Shown here piece by piece: positions 9,696-20,436 of a stretch of 64,000 nt of DNA (its first letter is position 1; every line of letters begins with the position of its first letter). A program made the translations under genes and the position numbers. Under the pieces are notes generated by a model that saw nothing but the letters and a program-made list of their open reading frames with translations, searched no databases and was not told the DNA's origin. The stretch covers positions 7,754-71,753 of the forward strand of contig NOKP01000040.1 of assembly GCA_002682825.1 (NCBI GenBank), read 5' to 3'. Origin of the DNA: Neonectria sp. B-13 (Eukaryota; Ascomycota; Sordariomycetes; Hypocreales; Nectriaceae).

Positions 9696-12600
9696 ATGCC
9701 CCGCGAAGAGCCGGTCAGGGTCCCGATCGATGAAATCCGCCGCACGCTGGAAGATCTCGATGGCCGACGTACTCGAAACGGAGCTGGAGGAAGGTCAGGA
9801 CCACCTCACTCGATTATTCCAAGCTCCCTGGCATACCAGAGCACCCATCAGCCCCGTCAAGAGCCGGTCAGAGTTCCGCTTGACGAGGTCCGACGTACGT
9901 TGGAAGACTTGGACCGCCGACACGCCAAAGGACGCACCCCACGAAGAAAAGGAGAATCTCAACAGACCGAGGCCAAGCCCCGAGAGGAGCCGGTGAGAGT
10001 CCCGCTTGACGAGATCCGCCAAAGATTGGACGATCTGGACCGACAACACGCCGAAACACAGGCCCGTGGAAGACAAGAATCGTCCCGCTCCACTATCGCC
10101 AGGCAACTAGCATCTCAGAAACCCGCCCAGCCCCGGAAGGAGCCGATAAGAGTTCGGCCTGACGAGGTTGCCCGTGCATGGGATGATATCAAACGCCAGC
10201 GCGCTGAAGAACGGGGCCACCGGGCGCAGGCAGTGGCCCGGCGTAATACCGTCATGGTGCCGGAAGATGAACTCAGGCGCACAATGGCGGCTATTACGCA
10301 ACGACACGCGGAAGAGCGTTTCCGGGAAAGAGCCGCAAGACTACGATCACAAGAGGAGGCCGGTGAGTTCGACCGTCGAGGAGCGGAAGAGGTGCGCCGG
10401 ACACAACCACCGGCGACTCCCGAGCGGATCTCCAGTTCTCCACAAATCCCGATTCCCCAAGCAATCCCGCAGACCCCGCCTCCCCGAAAGCGCCTTCGGG
10501 AACCACCACCGGAAGGACTTCTGACTCCGCCGCCCACGAGGCCAGACCGCCCCCGGAAAAGACCGAGGCCGTCGCAGGAGACCGCCCAACTCCAACAAAA
10601 GTCCCTCGAGTCCATTCTGCAATACCATGAGTCTCGTTTTCGCGACAAAGAGGAGGCATCAGTAGCAAGATCCTGGTGCAAAGAGGTCCCACCTGCCCTC
10701 CAGGTGGAGACTGCGAAGTCCTTCCACCAGGCATTCACAGATGAAAGGACGTTGCCGATTTCGCACTGCATCTTTTGCTACAGGAAGCAGGCTCCTTCCG
10801 AGCTTACGACGATCCGGTGGAAGAGGCACTTGACGCCCTCCTTGCTGCAGGCCACGACAGCGCTCTGGGAGTGCAAGGAGTGTTTTCTAGCTGACGACGA
10901 CTCTGAGGCCATGGTTTGCCACGAATGCTATGCCGCTTTGAAGAAGGGGAAACTGCCGAAGACCTGTGCGGTCAACAACATGTACATCGGATGCGAGCAT
11001 CGGTATCCCGAAGAGCTCGACGGCCTCTCTCCTGTTGAAGAGAGGTTGATTGCTCTGCAGGCGTCCTTCGGCTACATCACAAAGTTCACTGTCGACAACA
11101 AGACCCCGTCGGGTCTCAGCTACCGGAAGCACGTGAAGGGCCATATCGTGGTCTTTCCGAACAAGGTCGAGGACCTCGTTGCCGCAGTCCTCCCTCACCC
11201 TCTTCTGGAGACCATCGAGAACATCCACGTCTCTTGGAGCGGCTCCAGCAAACCCGGCGCTGCAGACGTTGGCCATCTTCTCCAAGTGCGCAAGTCCCGT
11301 GTCCGGACTGCCCTGTCGTGGCTCCAGGAAAACAATCCGCTTTACGAGCACATCACAATCGACCATGGCGAGATAGATGGCTGGCAGTACGAAGACGGCT
11401 CCGATGTCCCTATCCTTATCATGGACAGCATGCAACGGGAGGAGCCGTCCGTTGCCGAGAAGACGCAGTCGGACCACATCGTCCCAGATACCGATCGCGG
11501 CCTCGAAGAGAACCGGCTCACGAGCATTGAAGAGCTCGTTGAGTCGGCGCAAGCTCACTCCAGCGAGGACTCCAGCCTTCCCGAGGGCACTCTGCCGAAC
11601 GAACAGGACCTTCCCTTGCCCGGGGATCCTCGTGCCTCCATTCCAGGACCGGAGGATGCCGACGGCGATGGTGACGTTATTCTTGAGACGACATCGTCCG
11701 GAATGTTTCCCCTTGATGGGCCGGTGGCTTTCGAAGAGGCCGATAAGCTTTCATTCCTAGCCGACGCTATCCGGACGAGTCGGACTCGGGCTGCCGATGA
11801 GGGTGAGCCGTGCGCGATACATGTCCAAGCAACGGGAGAGCAGTCGTTCATCCTGGTGGAACGAGGTGCGGACTTTGCGGACAGCCTGCACGAGGACTTC
11901 TTCCCGCGCACCTTCCCGAAGCTCTTCCCCTGGGGGAGAGGTGGCCCAAAGGCGCTGCACGAGTCGGACCGCGATCAACAAGATGCTTCGGAGGCTGCCA
12001 AGCGCCATCCAAACCACTCGCTCAGCTATTGGGCCAGATACGTGCTGCAGCGGCATGGGGGTCGATTTGCCACCCATCCCGTCTTTTGTTTTCTGGTCTT
12101 CAACATCCTCCTCCGTTCTTCTAATCGCCGCATCAGCATGGTGCGCACGACAAAGGGCTCTTTCGAGAGGGTTGAACGGGTTTACGGAACCCTGACGGAT
12201 GACCGACTGAAGAGAGCGGAGGACGAGATGCGAGAAACAAGAATGACGACGGACGCTGACGTAGCGTTCCTGCTCCGTGAGTTGTCCATCTTTGGTCATG
12301 CACAGCCGCTCTCCAACGAAACGCGACTGCTTATGCGCAGGAAGATCCAGGCACTTAACATCTGGACCGGCACGCCCGCGATTTGGATTACCATCAACCC
12401 CAACGACATCAACAACCCAGTCAAGATGAAGCTCTCCATCCATAGGCTCCACGAGTACCGCACTGCAAAGGAGCTCTTAGCGGATCTCCGGGGAAGATAC
12501 GACAGAATCGCCCTCAGCACCATGGATCCGGTCAGCTCTGCCATCTTCTTCCACAGAGAAATCTCTCTGTTCTTCGAAAAATACGTCAGAACAGGCCAAG

Positions 12601-14108
12601 AATCGGTCTTTGGGAAGGTCAGCCACTATTATGCAACGGTGGAGACGAATGATCGCGGCAGCCTGCATTTGCACGGACTCCTGTGGTTGCACGGCAACAT
12701 GGAGCTGCCGTCGCTCATCGACGACATCGCCGACCCCCGAGAAGAAGAGTATCGTGCCCGAGTGGTGCGCTACGTGGACTCGGTCTTCCACGAGTGCCTG
12801 GATGAGGACGCTGGAAAGGCTCTCCGCCAGGAGCGGAAGCCGATCCACCCCGTCGAGGAGATGATGAATGACACTGAGGCCCTGTCTGCGGCCTTTGACG
12901 CCGAGTCCAACTTCATCGCGTACTGCTGCCAGGTTCATTCCCACACCTACACCTGCATCAAGTATTCTCTGAAGGGTCTCGCAAATCAGGGCGCGGACAA
13001 GTACAGGCGAACAGCTTGCCGGTTCAAAGCGCCTTGGAAGATCGTCGATGCGACGGGATTGACCGAGGACGATCTGCTCATCATCCGTCGCAACCACCCA
13101 CTCGTCAACCGGTATAACAAAGCGATGGCGGTCGGCCTCCGGCACAATCACGATGTATCGATGATCTTGACGAGGACCAAGGGCCTGGCCATGGTGTTTT
13201 ACATCACCAACTATGCCACGAAGTTGGACACGCCAATGTGGAGACGAATTGCCCACGCGGCCGAAGTCCTGCGACAGCTTCGCGAAGATGCCGTGTCGAG
13301 GCGCGACGCATCAGCGTCCGCCGACCAAGGCGCCCAGCGACCTGCTGTGCTGAACCAGAGTCGCCAGTTTCTGATGAGGGTGGCCAATCGGATATTTTCC
13401 GAGAGACAGCTCTCCGCCGTGGAGGTATGTTACCACATGCTCGGCTATCAGACGGACTTTACCAACGTCCCGCACTGGTCCTTCCTAAACCTGACCGCAC
13501 TGTATTGGGCGGTATTCCGGAGATGGAAACACCTCCGTCGCCAGGCCGGTGCAGAAGCGGAGGAGGAGGAGCCGCCAGAAACGGTACAACTCAGGGAGGG
13601 CGGCCGGACCCTGTTGTGCTTGGATGCTTACGCCTACAGAGGCCGTGTCCTCAGAGATATGTGCCTCTATGACTACATGTCCATGGTTACCCTGGTCCGT
13701 AGCCGCGGCCGGGACGAGGACGAAAACCACATATCTCTCGAGGGGCCGTCTCCAGAGCACCATGGCTGGTTTCAGAAGCTCCGGCGACCTCACGAGTACG
13801 CAGTGCCGATTTTTCAAGGATTCATCAGCGACGATCACCGGGACGAGCACCCGGTGTATTTCAGACGGTACGTTCCTAGTCAACAATGCCAAATCCGAGC
13901 CTACTCTGACATTCCGTGCAGTAACTCTGTTCTCCATCTGGCCCTGTTTGTGCCTTGGGAAGGCTTTCTTTCCATCATGCAAAGCGATATCGCCGACATA
14001 TGGTCCAGATATGAAGCTTCTCTCTGTTGCAGGCTGCGTTTTCACGTGTCGAACATCTCCCTTCTCAGCAAGTCAGCCGAGGACGCGCGGAAAGACGCAA
14101 AGCTCTAG
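9696..14108 (+). CDS. Helitron Rep-helicase, N-terminal (Rep) part
   Basis: This is the replication-initiator part of a rolling-circle Helitron transposase. I start it at ATG 9696 (MPREEPVRVP) because the longer frame from 9522 begins inside the 67-bp direct repeat. Residues 3 to about 215 are five degenerate repeats of the type EPVRVPLDEVRRTLEDLDRR. A Cys-rich block (CIFCYRK, CKECFL, CHECYAALKKGKLPKTC) at about 10762-10975 marks the DUF6570-like zinc region. The Helitron_like_N/Rep core follows: ARYVLQRHGGRFATHPVFCF, PAIWITINPNDINNPV, the HUH motif HLHG (12666-12677) and the two-tyrosine motif YITNY (13200-13214). The frame ends at TAG 14106-14108 but stays open in the same frame into the helicase, so one nonsense change splits the protein. 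TGG-to-TAG would be a RIP-type change. Confidence 0.9.
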   Translation: MPREEPVRVPIDEIRRTLEDLDGRRTRNGAGGRSGPPHSIIPSSLAYQSTHQPRQEPVRVPLDEVRRTLEDLDRRHAKGRTPRRKGESQQTEAKPREEPVRVPLDEIRQRLDDLDRQHAETQARGRQESSRSTIARQLASQKPAQPRKEPIRVRPDEVARAWDDIKRQRAEERGHRAQAVARRNTVMVPEDELRRTMAAITQRHAEERFRERAARLRSQEEAGEFDRRGAEEVRRTQPPATPERISSSPQIPIPQAIPQTPPPRKRLREPPPEGLLTPPPTRPDRPRKRPRPSQETAQLQQKSLESILQYHESRFRDKEEASVARSWCKEVPPALQVETAKSFHQAFTDERTLPISHCIFCYRKQAPSELTTIRWKRHLTPSLLQATTALWECKECFLADDDSEAMVCHECYAALKKGKLPKTCAVNNMYIGCEHRYPEELDGLSPVEERLIALQASFGYITKFTVDNKTPSGLSYRKHVKGHIVVFPNKVEDLVAAVLPHPLLETIENIHVSWSGSSKPGAADVGHLLQVRKSRVRTALSWLQENNPLYEHITIDHGEIDGWQYEDGSDVPILIMDSMQREEPSVAEKTQSDHIVPDTDRGLEENRLTSIEELVESAQAHSSEDSSLPEGTLPNEQDLPLPGDPRASIPGPEDADGDGDVILETTSSGMFPLDGPVAFEEADKLSFLADAIRTSRTRAADEGEPCAIHVQATGEQSFILVERGADFADSLHEDFFPRTFPKLFPWGRGGPKALHESDRDQQDASEAAKRHPNHSLSYWARYVLQRHGGRFATHPVFCFLVFNILLRSSNRRISMVRTTKGSFERVERVYGTLTDDRLKRAEDEMRETRMTTDADVAFLLRELSIFGHAQPLSNETRLLMRRKIQALNIWTGTPAIWITINPNDINNPVKMKLSIHRLHEYRTAKELLADLRGRYDRIALSTMDPVSSAIFFHREISLFFEKYVRTGQESVFGKVSHYYATVETNDRGSLHLHGLLWLHGNMELPSLIDDIADPREEEYRARVVRYVDSVFHECLDEDAGKALRQERKPIHPVEEMMNDTEALSAAFDAESNFIAYCCQVHSHTYTCIKYSLKGLANQGADKYRRTACRFKAPWKIVDATGLTEDDLLIIRRNHPLVNRYNKAMAVGLRHNHDVSMILTRTKGLAMVFYITNYATKLDTPMWRRIAHAAEVLRQLREDAVSRRDASASADQGAQRPAVLNQSRQFLMRVANRIFSERQLSAVEVCYHMLGYQTDFTNVPHWSFLNLTALYWAVFRRWKHLRRQAGAEAEEEEPPETVQLREGGRTLLCLDAYAYRGRVLRDMCLYDYMSMVTLVRSRGRDEDENHISLEGPSPEHHGWFQKLRRPHEYAVPIFQGFISDDHRDEHPVYFRRYVPSQQCQIRAYSDIPCSNSVLHLALFVPWEGFLSIMQSDIADIWSRYEASLCCRLRFHVSNISLLSKSAEDARKDAKL
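9702..10350 (+). repeat. five degenerate protein repeats at the Helitron N-terminus
   Basis: Copies start at EPVRVPIDEIRRTLEDLDG, EPVRVPLDEVRRTLEDLDRR, EPVRVPLDEIRQRLDDLDRQ, EPIRVRPDEVARAWDDIKRQ and NTVMVPEDELRRTMAAITQR. Spacing is about 35-45 residues and divergence increases from first to last. They look like amphipathic helices. Confidence 0.75.
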
Positions 14109-16241
14109 GCCAGTCGATCAGAAGGCGACGACACAGTCGACGTAGACTTCCCTCTTGATGAGGGCGACGACGGTGAAGAGCGCGCAACAATCGCTGAGCA
14201 CCACCAGAATTTTGCGGCTCTGCTACGCACTCTGCACAACGCCATCCGAGATTCCGATGCCACGAGAGGCTCCCCAGTCTTGGCGAATTTCATCCGCGAC
14301 CTACGTGAAGAGACTTCGGCATCGGAGGATAGGCCTTTTATTCAGCGTCCCGAGGGCTTTTATCAGCAAATCCGCCGTACCCAGGACGCTCCCCTATGCC
14401 AATTTCAGACCCTTTCTGCAGAGAATGTTCAAGCCGCTGCGAAGGCTCAGGAGATGCTCCATCTCCGGATGCTGGATGAGATTGAGACAGGTCCCCAGGG
14501 TAGCGCGCATCACACGCCTAACGCCGACATAGATGATATACTTGCTCGCAACTATGATACGGAGATTCCCCTACCGCGTCGAAGTCAAGGCCCAGTCGCA
14601 CAGGGTCCTCGAATGCTCGTCGACGTTAATATGGCAACAAGCTTTGCGGAATTAGGACGCCTTGCCGCGTCGAACTATACCCTCAACTCTCTGCAGACAA
14701 TGGCTCTTCAACTTGTCTGCAGGTTTTTAGACAGGCACTCAGCGGACCCCGACTCGGCGGGTCAACATCTCCAGCACACCGGAGGGCCGGGCGGTACGGG
14801 AAAATCCAGGGTCATCGAGGCCCTGAAATGGGTCTTTTCGGCGAGAGGCCAACCACATCTTCTCCAGATCACGGGAACATCAGGTAGTGCAGCTGCACAG
14901 ATCGGAGGCACGACATTGCATTCTGCCTGTGGACTGGATACCCGGCGCTCCCTCGACAAACAAGTCCCACTTTTCTCGGAGGCAAAGAAGTGGACGTGGA
15001 AGCAGAAGCTGGTCCTCGTGATCGACGAAGTTAGCATGCTTGGAGGTGCTACTCTGTACGAGGCCAGCTGCCGTCTTCAGTCGCTCCGCGATTGCCCAGA
15101 TAAGCCCTTTGGCGGTGTTCCCGTCGTTCTTTTGATGGGGGACTTTTATCAATTCGCCCCAGTTCGGGAGACGAGCCTCCTGGTAGACCGAATGGCGGAT
15201 CCCATCTTCGCATCCGTGGGCCAAGCCACCATTTCTCACCATCGCGGCTTCAGTCTGTGGCTAATGTTCAAGACCGTGGTTCTTCTCGAAGAACAGGTCC
15301 GCGCACGAGATGACCCTGAGCTAGGCGCTCTTCTGGATCGAGTACGGCACGGCACCCAGACATGGCAAGATCTGGCCCTACTGAATACGAAGCTGGTTGA
15401 CCGCTCCGATATCACCTTCAGTAACGGCTTGCGCGCCATAACACCTCTGAACCGCAACCGATGGAGCCTCAATATGGAAGCCATTGTGGACTGGGCGCGC
15501 TTCAATGAGAGGCACATCTCCGTCTTCGTGTCAGCCCACACCTGGCGAAGAGCCGGCCTATCTCAATATGAGATCGCCCAAGCTATCGAGCAAGGGGACG
15601 ACTCCAGATACAAGGTCCCAGGCCTCTTCTTCTATGCACAGGGGATGCCTGTGGTCGTCAACAAGAATATATACACTGGCTTAAAGGTTGTCAATGGCGC
15701 AGAGTTTACTGCGGCAGACATCATCCCCGATCCGAAACACCCAGGATACCATCTTGCGGACGATGTCACCATACACTTCGGCCCACCGCTAGGCATCTTA
15801 TTACAGTCGAGAGACACCGCGAGCTTGGCAGTCCCCGTCCTACCAGCAGAGATGGTACTCATCCGCCCTATCTCGCACACCCTCGATCCAACCGATTCCC
15901 ACTTCAAGTTCTTGTCAACGAAATGCACCCGACGGGGGCTGCCGGTTGTTCCGGCCTTTGTTCTCACCGATTATAAATCCCAGTCCAAAACGTTTGCCGA
16001 GGTACTCTTGGAGTTGCGGGGAAATCGCATGACCAATGGCGAACCCTCCAAGTGCGATTTTACCAGTCTCTATGTGCAGTTGTCCAGGTGTACGACTCTT
16101 CGAGGCATCAAGCTTCTCAGCCCTGTGCGGCCCCAGGACTTCATTAGTAACAAGCTGGACCAGACTATGGTAGATGCGATGCAGAGACTCAAGAACCTGG
16201 CCGCGGAGACGAAACGAATTTATGAGGGCCAGCGTTTGTGA
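14109..16241 (+). CDS. Helitron Rep-helicase, C-terminal PIF1-like helicase part
   Basis: Continues the Rep frame after the single TAG; an ORF caller would start it near 14280. Walker A is GGPGGTGKS (about 14781-14807). Walker B is LVIDEVSMLGG (about 15013-15045). Further superfamily-1 motifs are GDFYQFAPVR, VVLLEEQVRARDDPELGALL, LNRNRW and the C-terminal FTSLYVQLSRCTTLRGI motif VI. Length and order match the PIF1-like helicase of fungal Helitrons. All motifs are intact, so apart from the stop at 14106 the roughly 2,180-codon transposase looks functional. Upstream of the first motif, an acidic linker (EGDDTVDVDFPLDEGDDGEE) begins right after the stop. Confidence 0.9.
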   Translation, partial: ASRSEGDDTVDVDFPLDEGDDGEERATIAEHHQNFAALLRTLHNAIRDSDATRGSPVLANFIRDLREETSASEDRPFIQRPEGFYQQIRRTQDAPLCQFQTLSAENVQAAAKAQEMLHLRMLDEIETGPQGSAHHTPNADIDDILARNYDTEIPLPRRSQGPVAQGPRMLVDVNMATSFAELGRLAASNYTLNSLQTMALQLVCRFLDRHSADPDSAGQHLQHTGGPGGTGKSRVIEALKWVFSARGQPHLLQITGTSGSAAAQIGGTTLHSACGLDTRRSLDKQVPLFSEAKKWTWKQKLVLVIDEVSMLGGATLYEASCRLQSLRDCPDKPFGGVPVVLLMGDFYQFAPVRETSLLVDRMADPIFASVGQATISHHRGFSLWLMFKTVVLLEEQVRARDDPELGALLDRVRHGTQTWQDLALLNTKLVDRSDITFSNGLRAITPLNRNRWSLNMEAIVDWARFNERHISVFVSAHTWRRAGLSQYEIAQAIEQGDDSRYKVPGLFFYAQGMPVVVNKNIYTGLKVVNGAEFTAADIIPDPKHPGYHLADDVTIHFGPPLGILLQSRDTASLAVPVLPAEMVLIRPISHTLDPTDSHFKFLSTKCTRRGLPVVPAFVLTDYKSQSKTFAEVLLELRGNRMTNGEPSKCDFTSLYVQLSRCTTLRGIKLLSPVRPQDFISNKLDQTMVDAMQRLKNLAAETKRIYEGQRL

Positions 16242-17149
16242 TGCATAGGGCCATGCCATCTCCTGAAATCCTGACAGCTCGGAATCGGCAGCATGTTATG
16301 CATGTCCATGGATCGATGGGTTCTCAGCGGGGGGAGGGTTCAGCGTGATGCCTACTGCCTGGCTTTCTCGTAGTTCTCAAGGGTATTCATCTCAACATTA
16401 TCAATGGTTGTTGAATTGAACTGGAATCACGATGATGAGATGGAATAAGAGAGAATCTCCTTGGTCCGTGCGCTAGATGCAATCTTCAAAACACTCAGTG
16501 GTCCGTGCGCTCATCAGCCACAACCATGATGCCCGCGACATCTCAAACTGTAGACCTTCATCAAACCCACAAACTGAAAGACTCGTTCCGAAGGTTTGAT
16601 GGCGGGCCCGTAGGGGCCGGTCTCCTGTTCCTTCTTCAGCGCCCTCCTTCGTAAACTCGAGCCGCTAAGCGATCCGTGCGAGCTTAACCACAGATCTTCG
16701 CGCCACCAAACTCAGCCCCCTTCTTTACCACAACCCGTGCCCCACAGCCCATGCGCCATCTGTGCGGCGGTTGGCGGGTTGAGCAACAATTTGTGCCACC
16801 ACTATGGGATTTCAAAAACGATTCGACTTATGGATAGAGTAAGTTATAACCTGATACACAATTGATTGAAGTTATGAGTAAATCCCATGTGTTTTGACGT
16901 GACAATTGGGGAATATGAAAAATCGCGAAAAACCACATACAAAACGACCGTAGAGCAACGCGCGGGATGGGCAGCACGCTCAGGCTATTTACTAGGGGAG
17001 TCATAAAAGTAACGTGACCTATGGCACTAGTCCTAATATGGCTAGACTAATCTCAGTCAATGGCCTGAGCTTGCTGAGGTAACTCCCCATTTGCGGCCCA
17101 CGCGTCCACTTTGCATCGTCAACCCACAACGTCGACCCCTGTCATAGCC
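16242..17149. other. Helitron 3' flank with a partial dispersed repeat
   Basis: 16588-16770 matches the downstream half of the dispersed repeat at 19.6 kb (CTCGTTCCGAAGG, GGCGGGCCCGTAGGGGCCGG, CTCGAGCC, GATCCGTGCGAGC). CTAG ends preceded by TTTA or GGCA occur at 16992-16995 and 17027-17030 and are candidate Helitron 3' termini, but I find no convincing hairpin 10-15 bp before either. Confidence 0.4.
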
Positions 17150-18610
17150 ATGATCGTAAAACTCCCACCCGAAGTGCTGCAACAGGTGAAAGCCAGACCA
17201 TCAAGTCTCCCCAGGTCCGCTGCTAACCCAGCATAGATCCTGTTGCATGTCCACGACGGTTTTGAAAGACATCGCTTCGGCGGATACGATCCCCCGCTGG
17301 GTCGGTACGAACTGAAAGGGATCAACCTTCGGGCCAACTTGTGTTCTCTGCGATCAGTCAACCGGCTGTTCCACCAGCTGGCCACGCCATTGCTGTTTCA
17401 GCATGTCGTCATCAGCAGCAGCAGCGGTGTACAGCGTTTTCAGCAATTATCAAAAAGTCCTCCACTGCGCCGCCTAGTCCGTCGCCTTGAGATCTGCGTC
17501 GAAGTCCAGCCTGTGACTGACTTTGACTTTTACGACGCAAGGTTGAAGAATAATAAGAAAAAGAATCTGAAATATCTCGCGCGGTTAGCTATTGTCATCC
17601 ATACTACCTTGCCAAGGTTCTCTGGCGTCAAGGTGTTGAAGCTCGACTTTGCGGATATTCCGTATAACCTCAACCGGGAGCAGGACGTCTGGCCGCCTGT
17701 GTGCTGCTACGTGCAGGACACCGCAAACCTCTTCGAGTCATTCGCTACGGCTATGCGCAGGTCTCAGCTTGATAAGCTAGATGAAGTTGACCTCTCGTTA
17801 CCTCTTGCATACGACTTTGGTTACTTCCTGGACGACGACCACACCGACACAGGTGGCTACTCAACAAGGGCTCTTTTTCAACAGCTCAAGTATCTCAGCC
17901 TTCACTACGGACAGAGCACAGATGATGGCGAGGGCATAGAATTCCGGTTTCGAATACCAAACGAAAAGTACGACAAGTACATCCGGCAGCTACTACCACT
18001 CGCGCCGAACATACACTCTCTAAAACTCAAGGGCTCTGACATCTTGATGCTCGACCAGTCGGCATTCTCTCCTCTGTGCTTGCGGTCGTTGAGCTTGGAG
18101 AGTTTGTCGATAACCGGCGATGCCTTCACGGCGCTCATCCAGCAATCCACAGCCCTCGACGAGGTCATTCTCAGAGGCGTCTACCTTGAGTCCGGCACGT
18201 GGAAGGAGATCCTCTCGGCGATGAGCCAGTCGCCGATTACGTCCTTTTACATCGAGACGTGCGGCTACCAGAGGGAAGGTGAAAGCGCAGATTTCTGCCC
18301 GCCGAATCCGGGGCCTAACGATGCTTACATAGAGACTACTGAAGCCGACGATCTTGATGCTTGCGAGGCTGTGTTTTCGCGGCTGCGGAAGAATAAGCGT
18401 CGGATTTACGGGAGCAAATATAATGAAGCTGCGGATTTGGAACGTTGGAGTGCCGAAAGAGAGGAAATAGAGTTCAAGTCGGCAGTGCTAGACGAGTATT
18501 TGAAGAGGAAGTTTGCTGCTGAGGAGGCTGCTGAGGAGGATGACACGTTTGGCTCCTCAGATACTGAGACGACTGATACTGATAAAGATGAGTCTGATAG
18601 TGAGTGGTGA
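17150..18610 (+). CDS. F-box protein (two exons)
   Basis: Exon 1 is 17150-17185 and exon 2 is 17237-18610, 469 aa. The 51-bp intron has a GTGAAAG donor, a perfect TGCTAAC branch site and a CATAG acceptor. Splicing restores the F-box: MIVKLPPEVLQQ joined to ILLHVHDG, then LCSLRSVNRLFHQLATPLLF. F-box proteins bind Skp1 and present substrates to SCF ubiquitin ligases. The middle part has leucine-rich-like strands (LLPLAPNIHSLKLKGSDI, LCLRSLSLESLSITGDAF, TALDEVILRGVYLES), consistent with a degenerate LRR substrate domain. The last 25 residues are acidic Ser/Thr/Asp-rich (DTFGSSDTETTDTDKDESD). Substrate unknown. The frame from 17243 alone would miss half of the F-box. Confidence 0.8.
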
Positions 18611-19609
18611 TCTGCGTTGAGGTATCATGTGCATAATTACACTGTATTATTATCGGCAGGGCAGTCCGTAGAGTTATTTAATGTGATCGAAGCTGAAATT
18701 CTCTGTGCTTCGACTTGCTTGCATCATCCCGCTTCTTACTGACGGCGCGGCGATAAGTCAGGGATCATCCCGAGAATGCCGTCACCAACTCCAATTACGA
18801 CCGGTAGGAATATTTTTACTTCACTTGATGAATTGGATAGCAAGGACAGCCTGCGAACAGTTAACTCGGGCTATTCAGGCATGAGTCACCAGGGACGCCA
18901 TGTAGAAGGGATTTGAGAGAGCCACCACCTGATAGTAATATCATCATGAGCGTAGGTGCCGCTGGAGTAATAAAACACCTATGAGTTGATTCCACCACTA
19001 TAAGTTTCCTCTAATTCGCAAAGTCACCTCCGAAGATTGTCCCCAAAGACACACGTGGGATTCCCGTCCCAGTCTGTGATATAATGAGCCGGACGCTCTG
19101 CCGTAATTGAATTGTTGGTCCGTTCTCCGTTTGCATTGTCTGCTCTCCTCCCTTAGGGGGTGCAACAGGTCCATCGCTCGGTTTATGGTCATGGACATGT
19201 TGACTTGCGTTTTCCTTGTATCTTATTTCCCCCCAACTTACAATTTCTTCTACGCACAAAGCTCCTCGAGGCTTGCTTCAATCGACGTCCATTGGATAAT
19301 TGCCTCAGTCAAGTCTTGGGGGGACCAGTTTCTGTCATGACTATATCTCACTACTAGTTTCCGGCCGCTCGCTATTTATTTCAACGCTCGAAGTCAAGAT
19401 CCCCTGATCACTCGCCGCATCTGTTCCTTTGAGTGTAACTCTATCCGTTCTAGTGATCCTTATAGTGGACATCTTATATGATGAGTCCTTGATATTGCAG
19501 TCTGTCCCGGTCCCCTGAGGAAGATTTAGATTGAATAAATTGTATGTATGCAAAGGTAAAGAAATAATAAGTGAAACAGCGTTAAACTACAATTGCTGTC
19601 GAACGCGGG
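18611..19609. other. intergenic, no supported gene
   Basis: Moderately AT-rich, with several short ORFs on both strands, none with a recognisable domain. Confidence 0.4.
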
Positions 19610-20115
19610 GTCTGAGCAGCAAGCCAGCGCCTGTGCGCAGCGTCTCAAACCGCAGACGCCACCAGCCCCTGTAGTCACCTGCCAAGAGTGTCCCAATCGC
19701 ATATAAAGCCAGTGCCAGGTGCCCACGCCCACACTATCTTCTTTTCTCCTTTCCCTTCACAGACACCTGCAAGGAAACCCCCAAGGCGCCACCTACCTGG
19801 TATACAAACGCGCATGCAAAGCTTTACAAGACAGTGCTTGTCAGCCTCGATCCTCCGCAAGACAAGTGCTTGTGTCGGGCTCTTTCTATGTCGGGCTCTT
19901 TCTATCACAAGGCAAGTGCCTTGCTTCTCAGACTCGTTCCGAAAGGCATTGGCGGGCCCTGTAGGGGACCGGTCTCCTATATCTTCCGTGCCCTCTTCCG
20001 CGCCCACCTTGGTAAGCTCGGGCCACCAAACGGTCCGTGCGAACTACCTTCACCACTTGAACTTTACCACAATCTGCGCCACACAGCGCCACAACCCACC
20101 AGCATGCCTGGCTAC
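19610..20115. repeat. dispersed repeat, fuller copy A
   Basis: Shares blocks in the same order with 27605-28025: GTCTCAAAC, CGCAGACGCCACCAGC, CCTGTAGTCACCTGCCAAGAG, TATAAAG, AGACACCTGCAAGGA, CCACCTACCTGG, ACAGTGCTTGTCAGC, ACAAGTGCTTGTGTC, CAAGGCAAGTGCCTT, TTCCGAAAGGCATTGGCGG and GTAGGGGACCGGTCTCC. The last third (CTCGGGCCACCAAACGGTCC) is shared with 16.6-16.77 kb. The TATAAAG suggests it once carried a promoter. Element class is not identified; it could be a non-autonomous element or the 5' region of a retroelement. Confidence 0.7.
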
Positions 20116-20436
20116 CAACCTTAGCCAGTGCCCTGCAAATTGGTCAATTGGAGCGTCACTGCAAGGCCAGAAGCTGGACGTTGGGCTGCAGTACATAGTG
20201 TCTTAGTGATGAGCCGACTCTTGTTTGCCTTCAAGCCACGAATCCAATTCATTGCACTATTTAAGACTCAAGAGACACAGAGGTCGATGAGCGCTAGTGA
20301 CTAGTGATGTCATTTAAATCGGCACGGCCCTTCCTATGACACCGTTACCACTAGGAGAGAGATACTGTTGGCTCGCTAACATATTCAATTTGATTCATCA
20401 CTAAGACACTATTCCTAACACCCTGCTGGAGCTTCT

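Noticed and set aside
10115..12452. Long minus-strand ORFs (up to 259 codons) opposite the Helitron Rep
   Set aside because: GC-rich antisense shadows of a strongly supported coding frame; no domain.
16980..17032. Helitron 3' terminus at one of two CTAG sites
   Set aside because: No clear 3' hairpin and no matching 5' TC end was found, so I do not call the boundary.
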